A stretch of 64,000 nt of DNA from JAHIKV01 sp965195225 (GCA_965195225.1 CBDAFL010000308.1:1-64000); one strand, 5' to 3'; shown: positions 42,288-50,514, counted from the first letter of the stretch. Numbers and translations: made by a program. Notes: generated from the letters alone by a model not told the origin.

Positions 42288-42432
42288 GGCGTACTCCTTT
42301 AGGAACACGATGTTCGGCAGCCGTCTCTTCCGATATTGACGAGAATCGGAACCATTCTGTTGCTACCATATCACCCCCCCCGGCGTTAAGTCAACCTGTA
42401 CACGGCGGCGAAAAGGGGAGGCGAGGCGGGCA

Positions 42433-44760
42433 CTAAACTTGCTGTAGAGCGAGGAAAGCTTGGCCCAACGCAATGCAGCCGTCGCCCGGCGGCGTCCGGC
42501 GATGATTATGCACGAAAAAGCCGGCATCGGATAGTCGGCGATGGACCCGCTCGGCCAACAACGCGTTTTGGAAACACCCGCCGCTGAGGATGACGGGCAA
42601 TGTTTTTCCTTGCGATTGAGCAACCGCCACGGCCATCTCGGCCAGCGCGTTGTGGAACCGGGCACTGATCCGCGAGACGTGTACGCCGGCGGCGCGGTCG
42701 GCCAGCACGCCGCGAATAAGCGGTTCCCAGTCGATGACAACCCGATCGTCGAGAGACGACAGCGAGCACCGGTAGCTTCCTCGTTCGGTTTCGTCGGCGG
42801 CATATTCCAACGCCATGGCGGCCTGGCCCTCGAAGGTAATCACCGACGGCAGGTCGCATAAGGCGGCCACGGCGTCGAACAGCCGGCCCATGCTGCTGGT
42901 GCGCGGCGAATGGATTTTGCGGTTCAAGATCGACAACAGATTGTCCAGTTCCCGGGGGCGGAACCAATCGGCAGCATACTCCGCCGCCGCCGGGCCGAAC
43001 AGCTCGAAGAGCAGCCCCAGGGCCGAGCGGCGCGGCTCGCGCACGGCACGGTCGCCGCCGGGCAGAGCGAAGGTCCGCAGATGCGCCACGCGTCGATATT
43101 CGGCGCCTTCGCACAGCAGTGTTTCTCCGCCCCAGACGGTTCCGTCGGGTCCGTATCCGGTGCCGTCCCAGGCGAACCCCAGCGCGGGCCCATGCAATCC
43201 ATGTTCGGCCATGCACGCCGCCACGTGGGCGTGGTGATGTTGCACGCGCACCAGCGGAACGTCCCAGCGGGCCGCCAGAAGTTCCGCGTGCCGCGTCGAG
43301 GCGTAGTCGGGGTGCAGGTCGCAGGCAACGATCTCCGGCACGGCCCGATAAAAATCCAGCAGGTCGTCGATTGCACGACGAAACACGTCGATGCTGGGCG
43401 TACTTTCCAGGTCGCCGACGTGAGCGCTCAACACAACTTGAACATGGTGCGCTTCACGCACCCTACCAAGGGTTAGCGCCACGGTGTTTTTCAGATGTCC
43501 GCCCACGGCCAACACCGTCGGGGCGTAGCCGTCGCCGTGCAACTCGATCGGCAATGGGGCGAAACCCCGGGCGCGGCGGAGCACCCGTGGCCCATTGACG
43601 CCGACGCTAACTATCGAGTCGTCCACCGGGCGGACGATCGGCCGATCGTGGGTAAGCAGCAGGTCGGCGATCGGGCCAAGCCGCCGCAGCGCGTCCTCGA
43701 CGTCAATCGCCATCGGCTCCTCCGAAAGGTTGCCGCTGGTACAGATCAACGGCCGGCCGACCGCCTGCATCAGCAGGTGGTGCAGCGGCGTATAGGGCAG
43801 CATGACGCCCATGTATGGATTGCCCGGCGCGACACCCAGAGGGCTGGCCGCTTCAGCGGCCAGTTGACGCAACAGCACGATCGGTGCCTGGTGCGAAGAA
43901 AGTTGGCGAGCTTCCTCGTCGGAAACCCGGCAATACTTCCGCGTCTCTTCCAGCGAAGCCAGCATCACGGCAAACGGGCGGTCGGGTCTTTGCTTTCGCC
44001 GCCGCAGCCGTGCAACCGCGTCGGCGCTGGTGGCGTCGGCCAACAGTTGGAAACCGCCCAAGCCCTTTAGGGCGACGATCCGCCCGGCCAACAGCGCCTC
44101 GGCGGCGGCGGAAAGAGCCGCATCGCCGACGGCCAACTCGCGGCCTTGGTTGTCGAGCAGTTGCAGCGTCGGCCCGCAACGGGGGCAGGCGATCGGTTGG
44201 GCGTGAAATCGCCGGTCGGCCGGATCGTCGTATTCCGCCCGACACGCCGGGCACATCTCGAACGAGGCCATCGAAGTCCACTGCCGGTCGTAGGGTAGCC
44301 GCTCGATGATCGACCAGCGCGGTCCGCAGTTCGTGCAGTTGGTGAACGGATAATTGTGGCGTCGCTCGGATGGGTCGGAAATCTCGGCCAGACACTCGCG
44401 GCACGTGGCCAGATCGGCGGGGATCGTCGGCCGCGGCGGCGAGTCGCCTTCGCTTTGACGAATCTCGAAGGCCGACGTCCCCTCTCCCAAAGGGAGAGGG
44501 GAGATTTCTTTGATTTCGATCGCGTCGATGCGAGCCTGCGGCGGAGGGGATTTTTTCAGAGTGTCCAGAAAAGCGTCCACCGCCCCTGGCGCGCCCTGCA
44601 CCTCGATCCGCACCGTACCGGCTTCGTTGCGGACCCATCCGCTCAACGCTTCGGCACGTGCCGCATTGTAGACGAAGGGCCGAAAGCCCACGCCCTGCAC
44701 GACTCCTCGTACAGAGATCGCCACGCGGCGGACGGTCGGCTTGAAGGCTGGTGAATGCAT
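42433..44760 (-). CDS. hypF: Carbamoyltransferase HypF
   Basis: Makes the carbamoyl group that becomes the cyanide ligand of NiFe hydrogenases and transfers it to HypE. Domains in order: acylphosphatase (VRGVVQGVGFRPFVYN), two zinc fingers (CRECLAEI/CTNCGPRW and CPACRAEY/CPRCGPTL), YrdC-like domain (LKGLGGFQLLADA, TSGNLSEEP) and the Kae1-like carbamoyltransferase (VQHHHAHVAACMAEH, FAWDGTGYGPDG, SGGCFQN). Length 775 is slightly long. Three short stretches coincide with palindromic repeats also found outside genes: SPLPLGEG, LAAEAASP and GRVREAHH. The start is the first ATG giving a normal N-terminus; no clear binding site. Confidence 0.95.
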   Translation of the reverse strand: MHSPAFKPTVRRVAISVRGVVQGVGFRPFVYNAARAEALSGWVRNEAGTVRIEVQGAPGAVDAFLDTLKKSPPPQARIDAIEIKEISPLPLGEGTSAFEIRQSEGDSPPRPTIPADLATCRECLAEISDPSERRHNYPFTNCTNCGPRWSIIERLPYDRQWTSMASFEMCPACRAEYDDPADRRFHAQPIACPRCGPTLQLLDNQGRELAVGDAALSAAAEALLAGRIVALKGLGGFQLLADATSADAVARLRRRKQRPDRPFAVMLASLEETRKYCRVSDEEARQLSSHQAPIVLLRQLAAEAASPLGVAPGNPYMGVMLPYTPLHHLLMQAVGRPLICTSGNLSEEPMAIDVEDALRRLGPIADLLLTHDRPIVRPVDDSIVSVGVNGPRVLRRARGFAPLPIELHGDGYAPTVLAVGGHLKNTVALTLGRVREAHHVQVVLSAHVGDLESTPSIDVFRRAIDDLLDFYRAVPEIVACDLHPDYASTRHAELLAARWDVPLVRVQHHHAHVAACMAEHGLHGPALGFAWDGTGYGPDGTVWGGETLLCEGAEYRRVAHLRTFALPGGDRAVREPRRSALGLLFELFGPAAAEYAADWFRPRELDNLLSILNRKIHSPRTSSMGRLFDAVAALCDLPSVITFEGQAAMALEYAADETERGSYRCSLSSLDDRVVIDWEPLIRGVLADRAAGVHVSRISARFHNALAEMAVAVAQSQGKTLPVILSGGCFQNALLAERVHRRLSDAGFFVHNHRRTPPGDGCIALGQAFLALQQV
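43446..43466. repeat. Family F half-palindrome inside hypF
   Basis: GGTGCG-C-TTCACGCACCC with TAC is nearly identical to the arm of the family F palindromes at 52684-52741 and 55825-55882. In the protein it encodes GRVREAH between TVALTLG and the conserved AHVGDLE. Confidence 0.6.
43840..43863. repeat. GGCCGCT/AGCGGCC palindrome inside hypF
   Basis: AGGGCTGGCCGCTTCAGCGG and the following CCAG. The core is shared base for base with hypE at 9111-9132 (opposite strand). It encodes LAAEAASPL. Confidence 0.65.
44479..44501. repeat. Family G palindrome inside hypF
   Basis: CCCCTCTCCC and GGGAGAGGGG arms around AAA, the same palindrome as the intergenic copy at 2413-2435. It encodes ISPLPLGEG between the acylphosphatase and zinc-finger domains. 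Confidence 0.8.
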
Positions 44761-44943
44761 TATGGCGAACGAGACAGCTCCCTGCCGACAGAGGGGACGA
44801 GGTTGTGATCTTCCGATCCATTGTATGATTTGCGTTTCGGGAAAGCAAAGGGCATGGATACCCGTCTTATCGCCAACAACAGCGTCTTGTGACGAGCTGA
44901 CCATCGCCGTACACTATCAATAGGGTTTTGCTGGAGTTTTGCC

Positions 44944-45105
44944 ATGAATAAACACGAAGTGCTGGAAATTCTCGATCGGCTTCCCGAGCAGATCGATCCC
45001 GAACAGCTTATGGATGAGTTGTATCTGAAGGCAAAGCTCGACCGTGCGGAGGCGTCGGTCTCCAGGGATGAGGTCGTCCAGCGGAGCCGGCAATGGTTCG
45101 AGTAG
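44944..45105 (+). CDS. ParD-like antitoxin remnant of a decayed toxin pair
   Basis: A 53-residue protein (MNKHEVLEILDRLPEQIDPE, LMDELYLKAKLDRAEASVS, DEVVQRSRQWFE) of the type that precedes ParE/RelE toxins as antitoxin. The ATG is preceded by GGAGTTTTGCC. Its end overlaps the start of the toxin frame by 13 bases, as expected for such pairs. The antitoxin frame is intact while the toxin is broken, so it may persist without function or act elsewhere. Confidence 0.65.
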   Translation: MNKHEVLEILDRLPEQIDPEQLMDELYLKAKLDRAEASVSRDEVVQRSRQWFE

Positions 45106-45269
45106 ACTGGGCCAAACCGGCGCTGGACGATCTCGAAAGTGTCCACGAGTTTATTGCCCGCGACTCGCTGCGGTATGCACGGAATACCGTCTAGCGGATT
45201 ACGGAAGCTGCCGGTCGATTGGCTCAATTTTCTCAACTCGGGCAAGTCTTGTCCGAGAACGTGTTTTAA
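45093..45269 (+). pseudogene. ParE/RelE-type toxin, broken by a stop codon and truncated
   Basis: The frame MVRVDWAKPALDDLESVHEF then IARDSLRYARNTV is a clear ParE N-terminal half, stops at an in-frame TAG (45192-45194) and continues as RITEAAGRLAQFSQLGQVLSE. The remaining third of a normal ParE (about 95 residues) is missing: the frame runs into an inverted-repeat-bounded insertion starting at 45254. Both a nonsense change and a truncation are therefore visible. Confidence 0.8.
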
Positions 45270-45344
45270 AAAGGGTGCCACTGCTGGCTTGCCCAGCAGT
45301 GGCACCCTCCATAGCCCCATAATCAATTTCAAAACACGTTCTCA
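45254..45344. mobile_element. MITE-like element with inverted ends, nested family C palindrome
   Basis: CGAGAACGTGTTTTAAA at 45254-45270 and TTCAAAACACGTTCTCA at 45328-45344 are inverted repeats (15 of 17). Between them lies a complete family C palindrome (45273-45307). The element truncates the toxin pseudogene. It encodes nothing. Confidence 0.6.
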
Positions 45345-45464
45345 GGAGCGAAACGCAGACAGGCCACAAGCCCACATCGGGCTCGTGGCCTGTCTTGTGT
45401 TCGGTCTCGGCGTTTCCGCCCCCTCGCAACGCCGGCGCGAGGGGCGGGGAAAAAAGAATAAAGG

Positions 45465-46490
45465 TTAAACGTGCTTACGCCAATAGTATAGCAAAGCCGT
45501 CAAGGCGATCCCAGCCCACACGACAAGGCTACCGGGCTCAGGAACACATGTTGCCACGCGGAACCCTAAGCAGTAGTGGTACTCGTCCAGCGGGTCGGCG
45601 CTGTGGCGACTGGAGGCAGGCAGGGAGCTCACGTAGTTGTAGAACGACCCGCCACGCAACCCACGCAACAAACTGTTATCCCACTCATATACAACCGCCT
45701 CGTTCCATTCCCAGACGTTGCCGCCCTGATCGAACGTGCCATAGGGGCTGTCCGACAACTGGAACTCGCCGGCCAGCGTGGTGTAGTATGGCGAGTCGAT
45801 GGGATACGGGGAACCGTAGTAGTTCGCGTTGTTGCCCGAGGCATCGGCCATGTCGCGGCCCGGCGTGGTATCGCTGCCCGTGGGGTAGTCGAAGTAGTTC
45901 CCCGTCACGCCGTCGTTCTTATGGTACGCGGCCTTGTACCACTCGTCCTCGCTGGGAAGGAACCATTTGGCCCCAGGGTTGCGCGTGATGGTTCGGCCAT
46001 CGACGCCGTTGTAGTCGCCAAGCGTGTATGCGCCCGTATCGATATCGCCGTCGCCTTGCCCGTTGTGCATCCAGTTGGCAAACCGGGCCGCGTCCCAGTA
46101 GCTCACGTAGTTCACCGGTCGGTTCGCATAGTCCGAGGCCACGCTGTACGTGTAGCCGCCCGAAACTGGTGTCCGCTGGATTCTGCAGCCGTAACTGGAA
46201 TGCATGTCGGCGTTGTACAGCCCATAGGTGTCCGTGACAGCCGCCTTGGCGTTGAGGAACTCGGTGTACTGTCCGGCCGTCACTTCGTATTTACCGATCA
46301 GGTAGTTGTAGTCCACTGCCCCGCAGATGCGGTCCGGCCCCCAGCCGCCGTAGCTCTCGCCGGACCATTCGCCCGTGTTGCCCGTGTTGCCCACGGACAC
46401 CAGTTCGATGTTCACCGATGCCTGTGCAACGACCGCGTACGACACAATAGCGACCGCTACAAAACTTCTCACGATTGCTTTGCCGAACAT
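45465..46490 (-). CDS. SUMF1/FGE-sulfatase domain protein with PEP-CTERM signal
   Basis: A 341-residue exported protein. Residues 1-24 are a signal peptide. The main part is a formylglycine-generating-enzyme-type fold: YNYLIGKYEVTAGQYTEFLN, RPVNYVSYWDAARFANWMHN, KWFLPSEDEWYKAAYH, GGNVWEWNE and LRGGSFYNY. The C-terminus is a PEP-CTERM anchor: VPEPGSLVVWAGIALTAL, hydrophobic helix and a basic tail. This combination is common in Planctomycetes and usually lacks the cysteines needed for sulfatase activation, so it is probably a structural or binding domain. GAGAGGTGCAAA precedes the ATG. Confidence 0.88.
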   Translation of the reverse strand: MFGKAIVRSFVAVAIVSYAVVAQASVNIELVSVGNTGNTGEWSGESYGGWGPDRICGAVDYNYLIGKYEVTAGQYTEFLNAKAAVTDTYGLYNADMHSSYGCRIQRTPVSGGYTYSVASDYANRPVNYVSYWDAARFANWMHNGQGDGDIDTGAYTLGDYNGVDGRTITRNPGAKWFLPSEDEWYKAAYHKNDGVTGNYFDYPTGSDTTPGRDMADASGNNANYYGSPYPIDSPYYTTLAGEFQLSDSPYGTFDQGGNVWEWNEAVVYEWDNSLLRGLRGGSFYNYVSSLPASSRHSADPLDEYHYCLGFRVATCVPEPGSLVVWAGIALTALLYYWRKHV

Positions 46491-46798
46491 TTTGCACCTC
46501 TCGGAGTTGAATGAGCCATGCCCTCTCGCTGACGGGGGCGACCATCACACCTTTAGGGATCAAACGACATTCTCTATTTTGCCTAAACCCCACAAAAGAT
46601 GCAATAACCCAAACGCCCAAAATGCCTAAAAATCTCGGTGTATTCACCACCCCCCCAGAACTATGGCGGCATCGGGGCTGGAGTGTGGTTCCGGGGACTT
46701 GTTCCGTCGGGAGGGCTATTGGACCGAGGCGGCGCGAAGGCGCGTTACTGGGCTGACGGTTGTGTTTCTTGCGTCTTGCACCCAAAGCCGGAAAGGTC
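46491..46798. other. Gap between hypB and the PEP-CTERM gene
   Basis: About 300 bases with no gene and no member of the main repeat families. An open frame continues on the plus strand but lacks a binding site and protein character. The part nearest the PEP-CTERM gene is AT-richer and probably carries its promoter, which I cannot place. Confidence 0.45.
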
Positions 46799-47449
46799 CT
46801 AATTTCCCCGGCACTTGTCGGCCAGCCAGTCGGCGGCCTCGGCAATACCGGCGCCGTGGACGGCCGAGACCTGGAATACCTCGCCCTCGGGCGCCAGACG
46901 CTTGTAATCGGCCGCAATCCGCTCGACGTTGAAGTCGGTGTGCGGGAGCAGATCGGTCTTGGTTATCAGCATCGCGTGGGAGCCTTGGAAGATGGCCGGG
47001 TACTTGTGCGCCTTGTCGTCTCCTTCGCTGGTGCTGAGCACGATGATCCGCAGTCGCTCGCCGAGGTCGTAGCCCGCCGTGCAGACCAGATTGCCCACGT
47101 TTTCGATCACCAGCATGTCGATTGCCGCCAGATCGAGTTCCTTGACGGCCGAGGCGATCATGTTGGCGTCCAGGTGGCAGGCGCCTTCGGTGTTGATCTG
47201 TACCACGGGCACGCCGATCCGCTCGATCCGTTCGGCGTCGATCGATCCGGCGATGTCGCCCTCGATCACCGCCGGCTTCAATCGGCCTTTCAGATGCGCG
47301 AACAGCGCTTCGAGCAAGGTGGTCTTGCCCGCGCCAGGCGAGCCGACCACGTTTACGCCGAACACTCCGTCGTTGTCGAGTCGGGCACGGATTTCCGCGG
47401 CTTGCTGATCGTTGGCTTTCAGTATTTTTTTTGCGGCGACGATTTTCAT
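46799..47449 (-). CDS. hypB: Hydrogenase nickel incorporation GTPase HypB
   Basis: GTPase that helps insert nickel into NiFe hydrogenases together with HypA. P-loop GSPGAGKTT, EGDIAGSIDAERI, metal-site region NTEGACHLDANM and NLVCTAGYDLGE with the paired Cys, and TKTDLL for guanine. There is no His-rich nickel-storage N-terminus. Length 216. It follows hypA by 93 bases that contain GGGGTTCGGGG-type direct repeats. Confidence 0.95.
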   Translation of the reverse strand: MKIVAAKKILKANDQQAAEIRARLDNDGVFGVNVVGSPGAGKTTLLEALFAHLKGRLKPAVIEGDIAGSIDAERIERIGVPVVQINTEGACHLDANMIASAVKELDLAAIDMLVIENVGNLVCTAGYDLGERLRIIVLSTSEGDDKAHKYPAIFQGSHAMLITKTDLLPHTDFNVERIAADYKRLAPEGEVFQVSAVHGAGIAEAADWLADKCRGN

Positions 47450-47542
47450 GGCGGTAATAAGGATCGGGGTTCGGGGATGCGGGGTTCGGGGTTCGTCCTG
47501 AGTTTCTGACCTCTGACCTCTGGCCACTGGCCTCTATAATTT

Positions 47543-47890
47543 TCAATCTTCAACGTCGATGTTCAGCAATAAAAGTTCTCTTCCCCCTTCGATGGAAATG
47601 TCCCCGCTGGCACAATTGGGACATTCGATCACCAGTCCGTCGATTTTGGTCAGGACGCGGCACGCTCGGCAGTTGCACGCGGCCTTTGGTTGTTGAATCT
47701 CGACTTCGGCCCCCTCGGCCACGGTGCCGGGCGAAAGCAGTCCGAAGGCGAATCGGACCGAGTCGCAACAGACGCCCGAGAGCCGGCCGATGCTCAATTC
47801 CAGTTTCAAGACCCGGCCTTTCTCGCCCTCCTGAACAAGCGTTTCCTTGACTTGGTCGATCAGTGCCTCGACGATGGAAAGTTCATGCAT
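47543..47890 (-). CDS. hypA: Hydrogenase nickel metallochaperone HypA
   Basis: Nickel-binding zinc protein that delivers Ni(II) with HypB. Starts MHELSIVEAL, with His2 as nickel ligand. The zinc site is CNCRAC followed by CPNC (about residues 73-93). Length 115 is standard. Upstream, on the same strand, is a PII protein gene, 56 bases away, so hypA-hypB may be read from that promoter. Confidence 0.95.
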   Translation of the reverse strand: MHELSIVEALIDQVKETLVQEGEKGRVLKLELSIGRLSGVCCDSVRFAFGLLSPGTVAEGAEVEIQQPKAACNCRACRVLTKIDGLVIECPNCASGDISIEGGRELLLLNIDVED

Positions 47891-47946
47891 GGAATGTAGG
47901 CTGTAGGCTATAGGCTGTAGGACCAGTACATCCTCCGGCCTCCAAC

Positions 47947-48294
47947 CTAAATTGCTTCTTCTCCTCTCTCGCCGGTGCGGATGCGGATGCAGTCTTCCAG
48001 CGGGAGCACGAAGATTTTTCCGTCGCCGATCTCGCCGCTCGATCCGGTGCGGCCTCCTTTGGCGATGGCCTCGATTGCCGGTTCGAGAAATACTTCGTTG
48101 ACGGCGATGGTCAACTGGACCTTTCTCGCAAGGTTGACGGAGAACTCGTGCCCTCGATAGACCTCGGCCTGTCCTCGTTGCCGGCCGAAGCCCTGGACGT
48201 CCATCACCGTCATGCGAAAGACCTCCACGTCGGCCAGTGCCTGTTTGACCGCCTCCAGGCGATGGGGCTGAATAATGGCGATAATCAGTTTCAT
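47947..48294 (-). CDS. PII signalling protein lacking Tyr51
   Basis: Trimeric nitrogen/2-oxoglutarate/ATP sensor of the GlnB/GlnK family, 115 residues. It aligns without gaps to E. coli GlnB in the first half: MKLIIAIIQPHRLEAVKQAL, MTVMDVQGFGRQRG, and the T-loop EVYRGHEFSVNL; the C-terminal signature is GEIGDGKIFVLPLEDCIRIRTGE. Position 51, the tyrosine that GlnD uridylylates in enterobacteria, is Phe here, so that regulation is not possible; Tyr46 is kept. An ammonium channel gene, the usual partner of GlnK, is absent. It lies next to hypA instead. Confidence 0.9.
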   Translation of the reverse strand: MKLIIAIIQPHRLEAVKQALADVEVFRMTVMDVQGFGRQRGQAEVYRGHEFSVNLARKVQLTIAVNEVFLEPAIEAIAKGGRTGSSGEIGDGKIFVLPLEDCIRIRTGERGEEAI

Positions 48295-48352
48295 GGGCAA
48301 GGGCCTTTCTGTCTCTATATGATATGCCGATCATGCCCGGATGGGAATGGCC

Positions 48353-48604
48353 TTACCCTTGATTCATCTGAGGAGCCGGCGTGTTTGGGACGGGGAGATC
48401 CTCTTCCGTGGACGCAGCGGCAAACGCCACGACAGCACGAACATCTTCGGCCGTCAGCGTAGGAAAATCGGCGAGAATCTCGTCGACTGTGGTGCCTTCG
48501 GCAAGACTGGCCAAGACCGTTCGTAACATTACACGAGTACCCTTAATTACCGGCTCGCCGCCGCAGACTTGTGGGTCTCGTGTAATGTGGGCTAGATAGT
48601 CCAT
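48353..48604 (-). CDS. DUF433 protein, orphan antitoxin-like
   Basis: An 83-residue protein of the DUF433 family (MDYLAHITRDPQVCGGEPVIKG beginning, TVDEILADFPTLTAEDVRAVVAFA). DUF433 proteins have a winged-helix-like DNA-binding fold and are thought to be antitoxins of DUF5615 PIN-like toxins. No DUF5615 gene is adjacent, so this copy is either an orphan or partnered elsewhere. The C-terminal tail EEDLPVPNTPAPQMNQG is low in complexity. No clear binding site. Confidence 0.8.
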   Translation of the reverse strand: MDYLAHITRDPQVCGGEPVIKGTRVMLRTVLASLAEGTTVDEILADFPTLTAEDVRAVVAFAAASTEEDLPVPNTPAPQMNQG

Positions 48605-48638
48605 TGCCTTGTGCCCGAAAACGATTGGAAATGTTCCT

Positions 48639-49628
48639 TTACTCAGGCCAATACAACCGCGTAAGTGGAACCAACACTCTGCCGTCCGTATCAAAACTCT
48701 CGTAGTGGGTGACCACCAGCGAGGCGAGGTCGTCAAGCCCAATGAGAGTGATCGGAATGTTCGATCTGTCGGCTTCATAAGCGGCGTCCTTGGAAAAGCC
48801 GCCCGTGCTCACGTATAACGCACGATCTCCTTGACGCAAGCCACCCAAGAAGCTGCGGATTTCTTGAGAACCCATCGCGGTTTTCGGCCGATGTTTGACT
48901 TCGGCCTTGATTCTCGGTTCTTCCAATCCGAGTCCGTCGGGCGAAGCGATAACATCGACTCCGCGATCGGGGCCTTTGGGCGTTACCCTGGCTTTGTAAC
49001 CCATTGCCCGAAGAACGGCGGCCACCAGCTTTTCCATTTCCTCGCTGCTGAGCTTGAGAATCCTGTCCTTAATCAACTCATGGGCACGGCTGATCGTATC
49101 TTCCTTGATCTCCTCAAGTTCCTCTCGTTCCTCTTCCTTTTCTTTGCCTTTCAGTTTCTTGCCCTGGAGAGATTCAAGAAGATCGGCTGAAGTCTCGTTG
49201 TTGACGGAAAACAGTGTGAGTATGCTACCCAGAGAATTACGAGATGCAGGACTGAGGTCGTCGCGGTTTACGGTTCCAAGCCAGACCACGTCACGGATAT
49301 GATGATATTCTCGATTGGGATCGAAACGGTAATCCCCCTTGATTTCACCCAAAAGGTACTTGCGGTTTTGTGGGTTATAGGTGATTACCTTATGCCCTTC
49401 CTTGAGCGCCTTCAGGAACTTAAAAATCATTGCGACGGCATTGTTTATCTTGCCCGGCTTCTCTCCAGAATAATGTTCAATGTAGCGTTCTCGAACCTGC
49501 TCGATCGTTCTAATATCCTTGAGGTCGCCGAGTTCGTTCCATCCAATAGCAACGTAATCGTTTGTCTGAAAATCATCGAACAAGTATCCATTTTCGCCAG
49601 CGCGAACCATCCATATGGGCTTTGCCAT
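48639..49628 (-). CDS. Mrr-like restriction endonuclease
   Basis: A 329-residue nuclease-like protein. The C-terminal domain is an Mrr catalytic domain: SSEEMEKLVAAVLRAMGYKARV, GPDRGVDVIA with the catalytic Asp, then AEVKHR with the E-x-K pair, and GSQEIRSFLGGLRQGDRALYVSTGGFSKDA. The N-terminal 120 residues (MAKPIWMVRAGENGYLF, FQTNDYVAIGWNELGDL) resemble a modified-base-reading domain of the PUA/EVE kind; a charged coiled coil (KGKEKEEEREELEEIKED) joins the two. AAGGAGAACAAGAACA precedes the ATG. It stands alone, consistent with a type IV, modification-dependent enzyme. Confidence 0.8.
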   Translation of the reverse strand: MAKPIWMVRAGENGYLFDDFQTNDYVAIGWNELGDLKDIRTIEQVRERYIEHYSGEKPGKINNAVAMIFKFLKALKEGHKVITYNPQNRKYLLGEIKGDYRFDPNREYHHIRDVVWLGTVNRDDLSPASRNSLGSILTLFSVNNETSADLLESLQGKKLKGKEKEEEREELEEIKEDTISRAHELIKDRILKLSSEEMEKLVAAVLRAMGYKARVTPKGPDRGVDVIASPDGLGLEEPRIKAEVKHRPKTAMGSQEIRSFLGGLRQGDRALYVSTGGFSKDAAYEADRSNIPITLIGLDDLASLVVTHYESFDTDGRVLVPLTRLYWPE

Positions 49629-49812
49629 TGTTCTTGTTCTCCTTCGACTCGAATTGTACCGGCAGAAATAGTTGCCAGCACGTATGGCGGCGTTTTCCTC
49701 ATCGATGTTTCTGTCTGAAGATACTACATGGCATGAATCCTCATGCCGTATTTGCCATTTTTAACAGTCCATGAAATAGCTTGCGAAATCTCGCCTTATT
49801 CTATCTACCTAT

Positions 49813-50202
49813 CTACCACAGACGCGAAACGCTGTATTTATCAAACACCGCATCACGACTCACCAACGAAATACCTTCCACCATTGCCTGGGCGATCAGT
49901 AAACGGTCGAAAGGGTCTCGGTGGTGCGGAGCCAGCCCCTCGACCATCGTGGCGTGATCCAGGTGGATGGGCAACAACTCGAAGTTGTTGCGGGCAATCT
50001 CGCGCGGCAGGAACGAACGGCTCGACTCGCCCAGGTCCAGTCTACCCAGGCCAGCCTTGATGGCAATTTCCCAGCAGCTTACGATGCTGACCAATTTTCT
50101 GTTGTCGGCGTCTTCGATAAGCGCTTTTGCACGACTGCTCAATTGGGAATCGTCCCAAAAGAACCACAGCATTGCGTGTGTGTCGAGCAGCAAGTTGGTC
50201 AT
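49813..50202 (-). CDS. PIN-domain toxin (VapC-like)
   Basis: A 129-residue PIN ribonuclease of the group paired with Phd/YefM antitoxins. Acidic residues expected at the metal site: Asp7 in NLLLDTHAMLWFFW, Glu in VSCWEIAIKAGLGRL, Asp in HHRDPFDRLLIAQA. Its ATG overlaps the antitoxin stop (ATGA). Appears intact. Confidence 0.9.
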   Translation of the reverse strand: MTNLLLDTHAMLWFFWDDSQLSSRAKALIEDADNRKLVSIVSCWEIAIKAGLGRLDLGESSRSFLPREIARNNFELLPIHLDHATMVEGLAPHHRDPFDRLLIAQAMVEGISLVSRDAVFDKYSVSRLW

Positions 50203-50429
50203 TCCATGTACTCCCGGAAATCTTCGAGCGGGGCATCGAAGTCGGGAGACATTGAGTGCTTGGTGTCTTTCGCGCTGCCGGCCGCACAGGGCCATTGATC
50301 AGGGCGGCTCCGGGTCAACATTGCCAGCGGTTCGCCGTTTTGGACGATGACCACCTGTTCGCCTGGATGTAACCCGGAAATGATTTCCGACAGGCGGGCA
50401 CCCACCTCATCAACGTTAACGGTAGTCAC
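50199..50429 (-). CDS. Phd/YefM-type antitoxin
   Basis: A 76-residue antitoxin: TVNVDEVGARLSEIISGL, GEQVVIVQNGEPLAMLTR, and a disordered acidic C-terminus (DFDAPLEDFREYME) expected to bind the toxin. Starts at GTG, four bases after the strong site AAGGAGAGG. Translationally coupled to the PIN toxin downstream. Confidence 0.88.
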   Translation of the reverse strand: MTTVNVDEVGARLSEIISGLHPGEQVVIVQNGEPLAMLTRSRPDQWPCAAGSAKDTKHSMSPDFDAPLEDFREYME

Positions 50430-50514
50430 GATCCTCTCCTTGCAATAGAGACGACCCCCTTTGCTGTATCACCATTATATTATTCTATCATCTTGGGCAG
50501 AGCCGTGTAAAGCC

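Noticed and set aside
45465..46490. Functional sulfatase-activating enzyme
   Set aside because: The protein has a PEP-CTERM anchor and signal peptide, lies beside no sulfatase, and I do not see the active-site Cys pair, so only the fold is claimed.
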